Positions 26,002 to 35,769 of a stretch of 64,000 nucleotides of DNA are shown here, one piece after another. The number at the start of each line of letters is the position of its first letter. Positions within the stretch are counted from its first letter, which is position 1. Both the position numbers and the translations under genes were made by a program. The notes beneath the pieces were generated by a model. The model was not told the origin of the DNA. It made no database searches and worked only from the letters and a program-made list of their open reading frames with translations. This DNA comes from Halorubrum sp. BV1 (lineage in GTDB: Archaea > Halobacteriota > Halobacteria > Halobacteriales > Haloferacaceae): positions 546,814 through 610,813 of the forward strand of contig NZ_JQKV01000001.1 of assembly GCF_000746205.1 (NCBI RefSeq), written 5' to 3'.

Positions 26002-26781
26002 ATGAGCTCCCAAAACTCATCGGCCCCAGCTGACGATCGGCCCTCGCATAATGATGGAGCGGCCCTCCAGCTGCCGGTCGAGCTTGACGCTACCGAGACC
26101 GAGTACAGCCACCCGAATGCGCCACAGTACAAGATCCAGGGTCTGATCCCGGTTCAACGGGGAGACGATCTCGTCGTGGATCTGTCTGACCTCACGCAGG
26201 CCGGCGACTGGTACGTAGACACCGACGTCGACCTCTACATCAGAGGCAAGCGCTACACGCAGGGAACTCCAGACAGCCGCTACGTCAAGGTCCAAGCGAT
26301 AACCACCGAACGACCGGGCGTCGCCTCAATTGGCTCGAGAACGGACCTCGTGTCCAGTACCGACCTCGAAGAGAGTCTCGAGGAAATCGAAGTGTCAACC
26401 GACATCCCGGAAGCAGCGGTCACCGACCTCGTTGATTCCTACGCGTTCAGCGCAACCGAGGTTGTTAAGCACACGCTGCTTGACAGTCATCGCGGGATTG
26501 TTGACCTTTTAGCCCACTCGGACGGCACGCGTGTCAGCGTCGATGTCCAACAGCCCTACGAGGGGTGGAAACACGACGTAAGTCGAATCAAAGACAAACA
26601 TCAAATCGAAGCGCTCGATCCAGACAAAAAAGAGCACATGCGCGCGATGGTGCGGCCGGTTCTGGGTGCCGCTTGGGGAGACGGCGAGTATGAAGCGAGA
26701 GTTGAAGCACCGGATCCAGACCTTGACCGCCTGTACGAACTCGCAGACGGCGAGGGCTACACCGCCCTCACACGGGTCTGA
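26002..26781 (+). CDS. hypothetical haloarchaeal protein
   Basis: The 259-residue acidic soluble protein has a beta-rich N-terminal half (about 25-110) with PVELDATETEYSHPNA and a helical C-terminal half. I see no catalytic motif, signal peptide or membrane helix. Proteins of this look occur in haloarchaeal plasmids and proviruses, but I cannot name a function. It follows the partition cassette and has its own promoter with a palindromic operator, so it is probably an independently regulated element gene. Confidence 0.6.
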   Translation: MSSQNSSAPADDRPSHNDGAALQLPVELDATETEYSHPNAPQYKIQGLIPVQRGDDLVVDLSDLTQAGDWYVDTDVDLYIRGKRYTQGTPDSRYVKVQAITTERPGVASIGSRTDLVSSTDLEESLEEIEVSTDIPEAAVTDLVDSYAFSATEVVKHTLLDSHRGIVDLLAHSDGTRVSVDVQQPYEGWKHDVSRIKDKHQIEALDPDKKEHMRAMVRPVLGAAWGDGEYEARVEAPDPDLDRLYELADGEGYTALTRV

Positions 26782-26861
26782 TTGCACAGTCTTTTATTCG
26801 TCCGCTACTCTCGAAAGAAGAGAGTTAATACTCCGGTTTTGAGCCGTGGAAATCTGCTCGG

Positions 26862-27278
26862 CTAGCCCAGCGACTGATAATCCGTTTTCAGACTGACAGA
26901 CACCGTGCCGACTTCGACATCGACTTCCTCTTTTAGTGAGGATTTGACGTCGCTCCGCCACACTTCCCTCGCTTCTTCATCCTCAGCAGCTGGGAAGCTA
27001 ACTAAATTCTCACCGCGCGCCTCAATGAATGCTACTGGTTCGATGTGCAGCGGTTTCGGTGACATCTCAGACGGGTAGGAGTTGCCGGACTGAATAGTGT
27101 AGAGTTCGCCTGAAACGGACGAAGTGAACGCCGGCAGGACCCGAATCACGACAGTATGGTTGAGGTCTGCCCTATCGAGATTTCGTTCGTATGCCTCTAC
27201 GATTGTTTCTGAATCGACCCGAATCGTTTCGATCGCCTCGGCAGGGTGATCTCCCGCTTCTGGTTCTGACCTTTGCAC
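26862..27278 (-). CDS. hypothetical protein
   Basis: The 138-residue protein is acidic. The central part alternates predicted strands (TVVIRVLPAF, ELYTIQSGN, LHIEPVAFIEA) and the tail is charged (EEVDVEVGTVSVSLKTDYQ). No family was recognised. It lies on the minus strand, divergent from the methyltransferase operon across 163 bp, so it could be that system's regulator or antitoxin-like factor, but no DNA-binding motif is visible. Confidence 0.55.
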   Translation of the reverse strand: MQRSEPEAGDHPAEAIETIRVDSETIVEAYERNLDRADLNHTVVIRVLPAFTSSVSGELYTIQSGNSYPSEMSPKPLHIEPVAFIEARGENLVSFPAAEDEEAREVWRSDVKSSLKEEVDVEVGTVSVSLKTDYQSLG

Positions 27279-27441
27279 AAGATGGAATATTCGGCTTGGT
27301 GCCGATAAACCCTATCCGTCTAACAATCGGGATAGAAACTATTCTCTCGATTATGTCATCCAGTTTCTTTTGAGGTACTATCGGAATTTCCCCCGGAAGA
27401 CTACCAAAGAATAATACGCCGACGGAAAATGGTTCTTGTCA

Positions 27442-30400
27442 ATGCCTGTCGATTTCCTTGAGTCGGAAACACCACGCCCATGGACATCGGACCGCGTGGG
27501 TGCCGACTGTGACCTTTATCTTGGAGAGGGATCCAACGGCCTCGAAATCGTCGTCACAGAACGTGATGATCGCCCCCAGAAGAGTTGGCTTCAGCGACTC
27601 TACACCGACCGTCGGAACCAGCGCATCAACCCGATCTTGGTTGTTGTGCTTCGAGATGGCGGCCAGACAGTCGACATCATCGGCCCTGCGGGCGAGGACC
27701 CGGATGTCAAGCGCGACCTCGAGCCCTCGCAGGTAGAGAGGATCTGTGAATCTGCACTCGACCGGCCCGACCACCACGCTGCACAGCGCTTCCTCAGCGC
27801 CGTCTTAGCCCAGATCGACGAAGAGCTGGTCGGTCTCCGTAATCAGGGTCTTCTCTCGACACACGAACTGAAAACCGGTGTGCCCGACCGTGACGACTGG
27901 AACGAAGCAGTCGGCCAAGCTGAAGGGCTGCTGGATGAAGAAGGTCGAGACTTGGTTGAGGGTCTCGGCTACGAGATTGAGCGCCTTCAGGATCATAGCT
28001 ACATCCTCAAGGACACCAGCGACAGTCGAGAACAGGCGGTTGCCGTCTTCCTGAACGAGGACGAATCATTCGACCACGCACAGGACCGCTTCACTGGTCA
28101 GACGCCGATTTCGTACGCGCTCAGCGAAGCAGACAAAAAGAACCTGGACTACGTCATCGCTAGTTCAGAGAGCCGTCTACGACTCTACACGACAAACCCC
28201 GACGCTGGGTTCGGCTCTCGTGGCCGGACGGACACCTTCGTTGAGGTCAATACCGATCTCCTTACTGACGACAACGCCGGGTACCTACCACTGCTGTTCT
28301 CGTCGGGCGCTCTCCAAGACGAGGGGTCGCTCCACGAGATCATGGCCGATTCGAAGGATTATGCTGCTGAGTTGGGTCAACGCCTTCGAGAGCGAATCTA
28401 CGACGACGTCATTCCCGACCTTGCTGAGGCCATCGCCGACGCTCGCGACCTCGAGGATCCGACGAAAGACGAACTAGACGAGACCTACCGGATGGCGCTG
28501 ATCAAGCTCTACCGGCTTCTGTTCATCGCATACGCTGAGGACGAAGGGTTCCTCCCGCGGCATAATCCTCGGTACGAGCGCCGTTCACTGAAGGCAAAGG
28601 CGCACGAACTTCATGACCTTCGGCAGGAGGGGATTGAGTTCGATGAGCAGTCGACGGCACACTGGGACGATGTGATGGAACTCTCCCGATCTATTCACGA
28701 CGGCCACTCAGAGTGGAGTCTGCCCGAGTACAACGGGCGGCTGCTCTCCTCTGACGAGGACATCTCAGAAGCGGGGGCTAAACTGGCCGAGATCGAACTG
28801 ACCGACAAACAGTTCGGGCCTGTATTGGCGAACCTGCTCATCGACGAGTCCGAGGCCGACGACATTGAGGGGCCGATCGACTTCCGCAACATTGGTGTCC
28901 GGGAGTTCGGCGTCATCTACGAGGGACTGCTCGAGTCTGAACTCTCACTCGCCGATCAGGACCTAACCGTCGACGAGGAGGGACACTACACGCCGGTCGA
29001 CCCCACAGGCCAGCAGCAGTTAGGCGAGAACGACGAGGACATCGTCGTCGAAGAGGGTGAAGTGTATCTCCACGGCCAGTCTGGTGAGCGGAAAGCCACC
29101 GGCACGTACTACACGAAGACTCGGTTCGTCGAGCATATTCTCGACCACTCACTCGAACCGGCGCTAGACGATCATCTCGAACGCCTGGATCGACTGCGTG
29201 AGGAGGAAGGTCGTACGGCAGCCGCGAAGGCCTTCTTCGACTTCCGAGTTTCCGACATCGCGATGGGATCGGGACACTTCCTCGTTGGTGCTGTCGACCG
29301 CATCGAGAACCGCCTGATGAAGTACCTCACTCGGGACGATGTCCACCTCCCGCAGGTCGAAGAGGAACTTGACCGTCTACGTGACGCCGCCGAGGATGCC
29401 TTCGAGAGCAGTGAGGAAATGCCCGAAGTTGAGCGTAGCCAGCTTTTGCGACGGCAGGTCGCTCGTCGGTGTATCTACGGCGTCGACGTAAACGACCTCT
29501 CTACAGAACTGGCGCGTCTCTCGCTGTGGGTACATACGTTCGTTCCGGGACTCCCGCTGGCATTCCTCGACTACAACCTTACCACGGGCGACTCTCTGGC
29601 AGGAATCGGTACACTGGACGAGGTGAGCGACATCCTCGACGTCGACCAGACAAATCTGGGGATGTTCATGGGTGGCTCCAGCGTGATGAACGACATTGAG
29701 GATGCCATTGACGAGCTGGGAAGCTTTGCGGACGCTGACGCCCAGCAGGTTGCTGAAGCTCGGGAAACGCGGGAAAAGATTCAGGAGCAGCTTGAGGAGA
29801 CCCGAGCGGCATTCGATATTCTGGCAGCCTCACGAATTGACGATGAAATTGATCCCGAGGTGGTCAACGACGATGGTGTGAATCTTCTCGACAGCGACGA
29901 GTACGGAATGGCACAAGATGCTCTGGAAAGTACGAACCCACTACACTTCCCGACTGCTTTTCCCGAGGTATTCGGTAGTGAATCCGGCACAGGGTTCGAC
30001 GTAGTCGTTGGAAATCCCCCTTGGGAGAAAGCAAAAGTTGAACGTCACGCATTCTGGTCTCGACACTACCCTGGATTGCGAGGCCTAACACAAAGAGAAC
30101 GAGACAACCGAATTGAGGAACTGGAGGAAGAACGTCCCGATCTCGTCACCGACCTTAGACAGAGGCAGTTGGAAGCCGAGAAACGAGCCACCATCCTCAC
30201 TAATGGTCCATACGAAGGGTTGGGTTCTGGAGACCCAGATATGTATCAAGCGTTCTCTTGGCGCTTCTGGGACGTTCTTTCGGAAAACGGTGAGATGGGA
30301 CTAGTGCTCCCTCGTGAGGCCTTCATGGCCAAGGGATCGGAAGCATTCCGTAGAGAAACCTTAGAGAACGGGACCTTCGAGGACGTGACGTTCGTCAAGA

Positions 30401-31479
30401 ATAAAGCACGTTGGGCGTTCCAAATGGAACCCCGCTACACTATTGGCTTGACCGCAATCCGAAAATCCAAGCCGGGTGCGGAGGAAACGGTCCCAATACG
30501 TGGCCCCTTCGCAGACCCTAAAGAGTTTGATGAAGGCGTGGAATCGGAACCATACCGGTTCACAGTCGAAGAAGTCAACTCGTGGACTGATGTTTGTGCC
30601 TTCCCATTACTTCCCCCAGAAGATGGGTCTGTCAGTGCCTTTGGCCAATTGCAGGAATCTCCTCGGCTGATAGCTGATGAGGGAGACTGGGACGTAGTCC
30701 CCTATCGGACAGGAATCACATCCAGTGATTGTCTTTCCATCGAATCACCCGAGGACACCGATAATGAGGTCTGGCCAGTCTACAAAGGAGAGTCGTTCGA
30801 CGTCTGGGAACCAGACACGGGTTCCTACTATGGTTGGGGTGACCGAGATGATCTCGTCGAATACCTTGAGGACAAGCGAAGCCGAAGTCGAAAGTGGCCA
30901 GATACGAACCGTGAACTCCCGTGTTTCCGACCCACAATCGGATTCAGGCGGGTGACAAGAGCGACCGATAGTCGAACGGTCCGTGCCTCGCTCATCCCAC
31001 CGAAAGTGTTCATGAGGGATGCAGATCCTATCGTTCTCTGGGCACGAGGTGAAGAACAGGACGAGGCCTATCTGATCGGGGTACTCTCCTCGATCCCGAC
31101 AGACTGGTATGCTCGCCGCTTCGTCGAAAAGCACCTAGACTACTACATTTTCAACGGTATCCCCATTCCACGCCCTGGCCGCGATTCCAATCTTCGCCAG
31201 CGCGCTGTCGAACTTTCGGGTCGTCTTGCCGCCGTTGACAACCGCTACGCCGACTGGGCCGACGAGGTCGGTGTCGACTACGGTCCGCTGGACGAAGACG
31301 AGAAACAGGAGAAGATCCATGAACTCGACGCCGTCGTCGCCCACCTCTACGGCCTGAGCCGCGAGAACCTCCAGATTATCTTCGAGACGTTCCACGACAA
31401 CTGGGACCACGAATCCCGGTTGGACGCGGTACTGGAACACTACGACGAGTGGGCTGAACGACTGGAGAGTGAAGAATGA
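27442..31479 (+). CDS. large Eco57I/PglX-like N6-adenine DNA methyltransferase
   Basis: About 1345 residues from the ATG at 27442; a TTG at 27436 is an alternative. The gamma-class amino-methyltransferase motifs occur in order: ATGTYYTKTRFVEHIL near residue 554, AMGSGHFLVG near 607 (SAM binding) and NPPW near 859 (catalytic). The 500-residue N-terminal part and 450-residue C-terminal part resemble type IIG and BREX PglX enzymes, the C-terminus probably reading the DNA target. I see no clear PD-(D/E)XK at the N-terminus, so cleavage probably rests with the helicase gene that overlaps by 4 nt. No BREX gene (pglZ, brxC) is present. Likely the modification arm of a restriction-like system. Confidence 0.88.
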   Translation: MPVDFLESETPRPWTSDRVGADCDLYLGEGSNGLEIVVTERDDRPQKSWLQRLYTDRRNQRINPILVVVLRDGGQTVDIIGPAGEDPDVKRDLEPSQVERICESALDRPDHHAAQRFLSAVLAQIDEELVGLRNQGLLSTHELKTGVPDRDDWNEAVGQAEGLLDEEGRDLVEGLGYEIERLQDHSYILKDTSDSREQAVAVFLNEDESFDHAQDRFTGQTPISYALSEADKKNLDYVIASSESRLRLYTTNPDAGFGSRGRTDTFVEVNTDLLTDDNAGYLPLLFSSGALQDEGSLHEIMADSKDYAAELGQRLRERIYDDVIPDLAEAIADARDLEDPTKDELDETYRMALIKLYRLLFIAYAEDEGFLPRHNPRYERRSLKAKAHELHDLRQEGIEFDEQSTAHWDDVMELSRSIHDGHSEWSLPEYNGRLLSSDEDISEAGAKLAEIELTDKQFGPVLANLLIDESEADDIEGPIDFRNIGVREFGVIYEGLLESELSLADQDLTVDEEGHYTPVDPTGQQQLGENDEDIVVEEGEVYLHGQSGERKATGTYYTKTRFVEHILDHSLEPALDDHLERLDRLREEEGRTAAAKAFFDFRVSDIAMGSGHFLVGAVDRIENRLMKYLTRDDVHLPQVEEELDRLRDAAEDAFESSEEMPEVERSQLLRRQVARRCIYGVDVNDLSTELARLSLWVHTFVPGLPLAFLDYNLTTGDSLAGIGTLDEVSDILDVDQTNLGMFMGGSSVMNDIEDAIDELGSFADADAQQVAEARETREKIQEQLEETRAAFDILAASRIDDEIDPEVVNDDGVNLLDSDEYGMAQDALESTNPLHFPTAFPEVFGSESGTGFDVVVGNPPWEKAKVERHAFWSRHYPGLRGLTQRERDNRIEELEEERPDLVTDLRQRQLEAEKRATILTNGPYEGLGSGDPDMYQAFSWRFWDVLSENGEMGLVLPREAFMAKGSEAFRRETLENGTFEDVTFVKNKARWAFQMEPRYTIGLTAIRKSKPGAEETVPIRGPFADPKEFDEGVESEPYRFTVEEVNSWTDVCAFPLLPPEDGSVSAFGQLQESPRLIADEGDWDVVPYRTGITSSDCLSIESPEDTDNEVWPVYKGESFDVWEPDTGSYYGWGDRDDLVEYLEDKRSRSRKWPDTNRELPCFRPTIGFRRVTRATDSRTVRASLIPPKVFMRDADPIVLWARGEEQDEAYLIGVLSSIPTDWYARRFVEKHLDYYIFNGIPIPRPGRDSNLRQRAVELSGRLAAVDNRYADWADEVGVDYGPLDEDEKQEKIHELDAVVAHLYGLSRENLQIIFETFHDNWDHESRLDAVLEHYDEWAERLESEE

Positions 31480-34400
31480 CCAGGCCAGAGTTTATCGACA
31501 ATCGGGAGGGGAACACCCTTGCCGTGGCCATCAACGAGTACATCGACGACCTGCGGGAGAAGATGGGGCCCGAGCCCAACCTGGACATCGCGACGGGCTA
31601 CTTCAATCCCCGTGGCTACTTCGAGGTAGCCGACGCCCTCGACCAGGTCGGCGAGGTCCGTCTCCTGCTTGGGGCACAGCCGGACCAGAAAGACACCGAG
31701 CGTTGGCGCCAGCCGGGCGAGCCGCGTGGTGAGGACTACAACCAGAAGCGCCTCGAGGAATCGCTCAAGACTCTGGATCGGAACCTCGACCAGGACCGGG
31801 ACCTGTTAGGGTTCTCTCGACGAATCGACAGCCGTCTACAGCAACTCGTCAACTTCCTCAGGAGCGACGACGTCAAAGTCAGGCGCTACGAAGAACGGTT
31901 CCTCCACGGGAAGGCGTATCTCTTCTCGCACGACCAGGGTACTCTGGTCGGTTCCTCCAACTTCACGGGTGCGGGCCTGACGTCGAACATGGAGTTGAAC
32001 GTCGGCCAGTACAGCCCCTCTGTGACAGGACAGGTCAACGAGTGGTTCGAGGACATCTGGGCCGAAGCCGAGCCCTATGACTTAGCGTCGATCTACGAGG
32101 AGCGGTTCGAACCGTATGACCCGTACCTCATCTACCTGCGCGTCCTCTACGAACGCTACGGCGACGAACTCGAGGAGGAAGCCGAGGACGACGGCGCGAT
32201 CAACCTCACCAACTTCCAGCAGGACGGGGTTCGCCGAGCCGAACGGTTCCTTGACGAACACAACGGCGTGGTCGTCGCAGACGAGGTCGGCCTCGGGAAG
32301 ACGTACATCGCTGGGAAGCTGCTTGAGAAGACGGTCAACGAAAACCGCCAGCGAGCGCTGGTGGTGGCACCTGCCTACCTGCGGGACGGGATGTGGGCAT
32401 CGAAAGCCCCTGAGTGGGGCGTCCAGTTCGAGACGCTCTCGTACTCAGAACTCCGGAACGAGCGCCAACTCGGCGGCGACCGCGCGTACTTGGACCTGGA
32501 CAAGGAAGAGTACCAGCTCGTAATCATCGACGAGGCCCACGCCTTCCGGAACCCCGGCACACAACAGGCCGACGCGCTCAGACAGCTCCTGCGCGACGAC
32601 CCGCCGAAGGACATCGTGATGCTCACAGCGACGCCGGTGAACAACTCGCTGTGGGACCTCTACTACCTCCTGTACTACTTCATTAAGAACGATGCAGCGT
32701 TCGCCTCGGAAGGAATTCGGTCACTGCGTGACCGGTTCAAGCATGCGCAGTCCGAGGACCCGTCTGATCTGAGTCCTGACCTCCTGTTCGACGTCCTCGA
32801 TGAGACGACCGTTCGCCGGACTCGACGGTTTATTCGGGACCACTACGAAAATGCGACCCTCCCTGACGGCGAGGGCGGTGAAGTCAGGATCACGTTCCCC
32901 GAGTCCAAACCGCGCCGTATCGATTACGACTTCAGCGACACATTCGGGGACGCGTTCTTCGACGACGTCGCAGAAGGGTTAGCAGCTGGAGATCGCGACG
33001 AGTCAGACCTCACACTCGCCCGATACCGACCGTCGTACTACCTTGAGGGCGAAGAAGACGCCTCGGAACTGTCCCTCGTCGGGCTGCTCAGAACTGGGCT
33101 ACTGAAACGCTTTGAGTCCTCAAGCAAAGCGTTCGCCAACACGCTGGATCGAATGATCAACCAGAACCGCGCTGCACTGGATCTGCTCGACAACGGGATG
33201 TTCCCCAAGCCGGACGCTATAGATGAGTGGGTCGAAGCCGACAGTGACGAGGTGCTTGACGACGCCTTCGATCAAGCCGACGAGAATACAGTATACAACC
33301 TCGGTGCGACGGAAGCGGAAGTCGAAGAGTTCCGCCAAGACCTCGAAACCGACTTAGAGATCCTACAGGGCTGGTACGAGCGCGTGAGCGTCGTCACACA
33401 GGACGACGACGAAAAACTCGATACCTTAGGCGAGACGCTCATCGGCATCGCCGAGGACGCCGAAGAAGATGCCGAGACAGACCCTGAGCTCGAGAAGGAA
33501 GAAGCGTTCCGGCAGAATCGGAAGGTGGTCATCTTCTCCTACTACGCTGACACGGTCGATTGGATTCTGGACTACTTGGAAGAGCGCGTCCAGAACGACG
33601 AGACGCTCGCCTGCTACGAGGGCCGAATCGCTGGCGTCACAGGTAACGGTTCAGTACGGGGAATAACGAGAGAAGACGCGGTTCACGGCTTCGCTCCCGA
33701 CTCGGCAGATGCGCCGGCAGGCGTCGAAGACCAGTACGACATCCTCGTCACGACCGACGTACTTGGCCAGGGGGTCAACCTCCAGCAGGCCCGGAACGTC
33801 ATCAATTACGACCTGCCGTGGAACCCGATGCGTGTCGTCCAGCGAAACGGTCGAATCGATCGCATCAACTCCCCACACCCCGAGATATTCCCAATGACGT
33901 TCTTCCCCGAAGACCGCCTTGACGACCTGCTCGAACTCGAACTTCGGGTTCGTCAGAAGGTAACCCAGGCGGCCCGATCCGTTGGCCTTGACAGCCAGGT
34001 CATCCCGGACATGAACACGATGCAGCAGAACTTCTCTGACCGGGTCGAGGACATCGAATCGATTCGCAATGAAGACGAAGAGGTCTACGAGAAAGGTGGT
34101 GGCCAAGCAGCGGCGTACTCAGGTGAGGAGTACCGTCAGGAGCTGCGCGAAGGCCTAGAAGACAGAGAAGACCAGATCACGTCGCTCCCGTGGGCGGCAG
34201 GGTCTGGACTCCGCGGCGAGAATCCCGGCTACTTCTTCTGTGCCCGGGTGGGAGAAGAATCGTTCATGCGGTTCGTCCCGGACGACGATGAAAGCGATAT
34301 AATCGACGACACGCTCACCTGCCTCCAGCGGATCGACTGCGACCGCGATACCGACCGCGAACTCCCGAACGAATTCAAAGAGGGCGTGTACGGTGCGTGG

Positions 34401-34820
34401 GAGGACGCGAAAGAGGACATCTGGCAGCAGTGGCAGGAACAGACCGATCCACGTGCTGTCCAGCCAGACGTTCCGAAAGCATTTCGCGAAGCAATCGAAC
34501 ACGTGCGGGATCACTGGCCGTCAGACCTGACCCAGAACCGGCAGGAGGAGTTAATCGACTCGCTGGGGGCACCGTGGCCACAGCAGTACGAGCGTGAGAT
34601 GCGAGAGGTCGTTCGCGATGGGGGACTAGATGGCGAAGAGAAAGCACGGAGAATCGATGAGAAAGCAGACGACCTCGGACTCCAACCCTATGACGCACCC
34701 GAGCCGCTTCCACCAATCCGGGAGGAAGAGGTCAAACTCATCTGTTGGATGGCTGTTGCTCCAACACAAACAGATGAAGACGAGGGCGGTCCCTCACTAG
34801 TCTCCCAGACAACGCTCTAG
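31476..34820 (+). CDS. PLD-nuclease/SNF2 helicase fusion protein
   Basis: The 1114-residue protein starts within the methyltransferase stop (ATGA at 31476-31479). Residues about 20-190 are a phospholipase D-like domain with one HKD-type motif, HGKAYLFSHDQG then GSSNFTGAGL. A SNF2-type motor follows: Walker A DEVGLGKT near 272, DEAH near 352, LTATPVNNS near 384, and helicase C motifs DVLGQGVNLQQA and QRNGRIDRI near 760-795. The last 270 residues are helical and unassigned. This pairing with a methyltransferase recalls class 1 DISARM (DrmD, DrmMI, DrmC) and type ISP enzymes, but DrmA and DrmB are absent. I infer it translocates on DNA and that the PLD domain cuts. Confidence 0.88.
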   Translation: MTRPEFIDNREGNTLAVAINEYIDDLREKMGPEPNLDIATGYFNPRGYFEVADALDQVGEVRLLLGAQPDQKDTERWRQPGEPRGEDYNQKRLEESLKTLDRNLDQDRDLLGFSRRIDSRLQQLVNFLRSDDVKVRRYEERFLHGKAYLFSHDQGTLVGSSNFTGAGLTSNMELNVGQYSPSVTGQVNEWFEDIWAEAEPYDLASIYEERFEPYDPYLIYLRVLYERYGDELEEEAEDDGAINLTNFQQDGVRRAERFLDEHNGVVVADEVGLGKTYIAGKLLEKTVNENRQRALVVAPAYLRDGMWASKAPEWGVQFETLSYSELRNERQLGGDRAYLDLDKEEYQLVIIDEAHAFRNPGTQQADALRQLLRDDPPKDIVMLTATPVNNSLWDLYYLLYYFIKNDAAFASEGIRSLRDRFKHAQSEDPSDLSPDLLFDVLDETTVRRTRRFIRDHYENATLPDGEGGEVRITFPESKPRRIDYDFSDTFGDAFFDDVAEGLAAGDRDESDLTLARYRPSYYLEGEEDASELSLVGLLRTGLLKRFESSSKAFANTLDRMINQNRAALDLLDNGMFPKPDAIDEWVEADSDEVLDDAFDQADENTVYNLGATEAEVEEFRQDLETDLEILQGWYERVSVVTQDDDEKLDTLGETLIGIAEDAEEDAETDPELEKEEAFRQNRKVVIFSYYADTVDWILDYLEERVQNDETLACYEGRIAGVTGNGSVRGITREDAVHGFAPDSADAPAGVEDQYDILVTTDVLGQGVNLQQARNVINYDLPWNPMRVVQRNGRIDRINSPHPEIFPMTFFPEDRLDDLLELELRVRQKVTQAARSVGLDSQVIPDMNTMQQNFSDRVEDIESIRNEDEEVYEKGGGQAAAYSGEEYRQELREGLEDREDQITSLPWAAGSGLRGENPGYFFCARVGEESFMRFVPDDDESDIIDDTLTCLQRIDCDRDTDRELPNEFKEGVYGAWEDAKEDIWQQWQEQTDPRAVQPDVPKAFREAIEHVRDHWPSDLTQNRQEELIDSLGAPWPQQYEREMREVVRDGGLDGEEKARRIDEKADDLGLQPYDAPEPLPPIREEEVKLICWMAVAPTQTDEDEGGPSLVSQTTL

Positions 34821-34830
34821 TAATCAACAC

Positions 34831-35058
34831 ATGCAACAATTCGAGGTTGGCGATAGGGTGCGAATAGACATCCCGGACGAAACAGACCCAGATTATCAGT
34901 TACACGGGGAACACGGTACGGTTGCCAAGCTCCTGAGTGACGACGCTGGGGAACTGACTGGAGACACGCGTGACTCACAGATGTACCGTGTTGAGTTGGA
35001 GTCGGGACAGACTATCGATTTGCGCTGGCGTAGTCTGCGGCCGCCGATAGACGACTGA
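34831..35058 (+). CDS. small SH3/KOW-like protein of the methyltransferase operon
   Basis: This 75-residue protein begins QQFEVGDRVRIDIPDETDPD and has EHGTV and the tail SGQTIDLRWRSLRP, the strand pattern of a small SH3-like barrel (KOW-like). It starts 10 nt after the helicase stop, so it is the third gene of the operon. It may be a nucleic-acid or protein adaptor for the restriction-like complex. Family by fold pattern only. Confidence 0.65.
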   Translation: MQQFEVGDRVRIDIPDETDPDYQLHGEHGTVAKLLSDDAGELTGDTRDSQMYRVELESGQTIDLRWRSLRPPIDD

Positions 35059-35096
35059 GCAGCGGTTTATCAAACTGAGGATAGCTCTCAAGCGAA

Positions 35097-35741
35097 CTAC
35101 TCAGCCTCAACCAAGGAGACATTGGGGTTCTCTTCAAGGATGCGTTTAATCCCAGACGCATGGTGTCCTCCCGTAATCAAGCACGCAGTCACGGTTTCGT
35201 GACTAACTGCGTACTGTTCAATATCTCGAGCCATCTTGGCGTTTCTTGATTGGAGGGTACCGGCAAGGAAGAGAACGAACAATCCCAGGCCGGTAAATAG
35301 AGTAAGTGTTAACAACTGCATCCAGAGGGTCGTGAACGTAAACAACCGGTCGACAAACTCGGGTATTGCAAGTGCGGCAAGCAAGACTACGATTCCGTGT
35401 CCAATAACCCACAGATGGCGGCTCTCCACGAGTAATCGGTGTACGTTCTGATCAGTATGAACGACTTCAGCCCCGTGTGCTTCTGAGAGGTGTGTCACGA
35501 CCTGTTGGTCGTCTTTTCCGACCAAGGCTGCCCAAACAGTTAGAATACCGACCCAGAGATACATCGTCATCACCAGAACAGGAACAGAGAATAGATTCCA
35601 CATGACTGCCTTGATACCCGGACTATCTGAGCGGGGAGCTTCAACGAACACGACATCGACGTCACCAAGAGCTTCTTCAATCGCCTCAATTCGCTTCTCG
35701 GGGCGGGTTATGTGATAACCTCCAGCGATGTAGAGACGCAT
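35097..35741 (-). CDS. TraB-like membrane protein
   Basis: The 214-residue protein opens RLYIAGGYHITRPEK and ends with TACLITGGHHASGIKRILEE, resembling the two conserved ends of the TraB/GumN family (where G-x-x-H motifs form the putative metalloprotease-like site). Four hydrophobic segments lie at about 50-72, 115-130, 140-160 and so on, so it is membrane bound with the conserved ends on the same side. It is on the opposite strand to the methyltransferase operon. TraB-like proteins have been linked to signalling and pheromone shutdown; a role here is unknown. Confidence 0.6.
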   Translation of the reverse strand: MRLYIAGGYHITRPEKRIEAIEEALGDVDVVFVEAPRSDSPGIKAVMWNLFSVPVLVMTMYLWVGILTVWAALVGKDDQQVVTHLSEAHGAEVVHTDQNVHRLLVESRHLWVIGHGIVVLLAALAIPEFVDRLFTFTTLWMQLLTLTLFTGLGLFVLFLAGTLQSRNAKMARDIEQYAVSHETVTACLITGGHHASGIKRILEENPNVSLVEAE

Positions 35742-35769
35742 TCGATGGTCACTTACTCCTCGCTCATAT

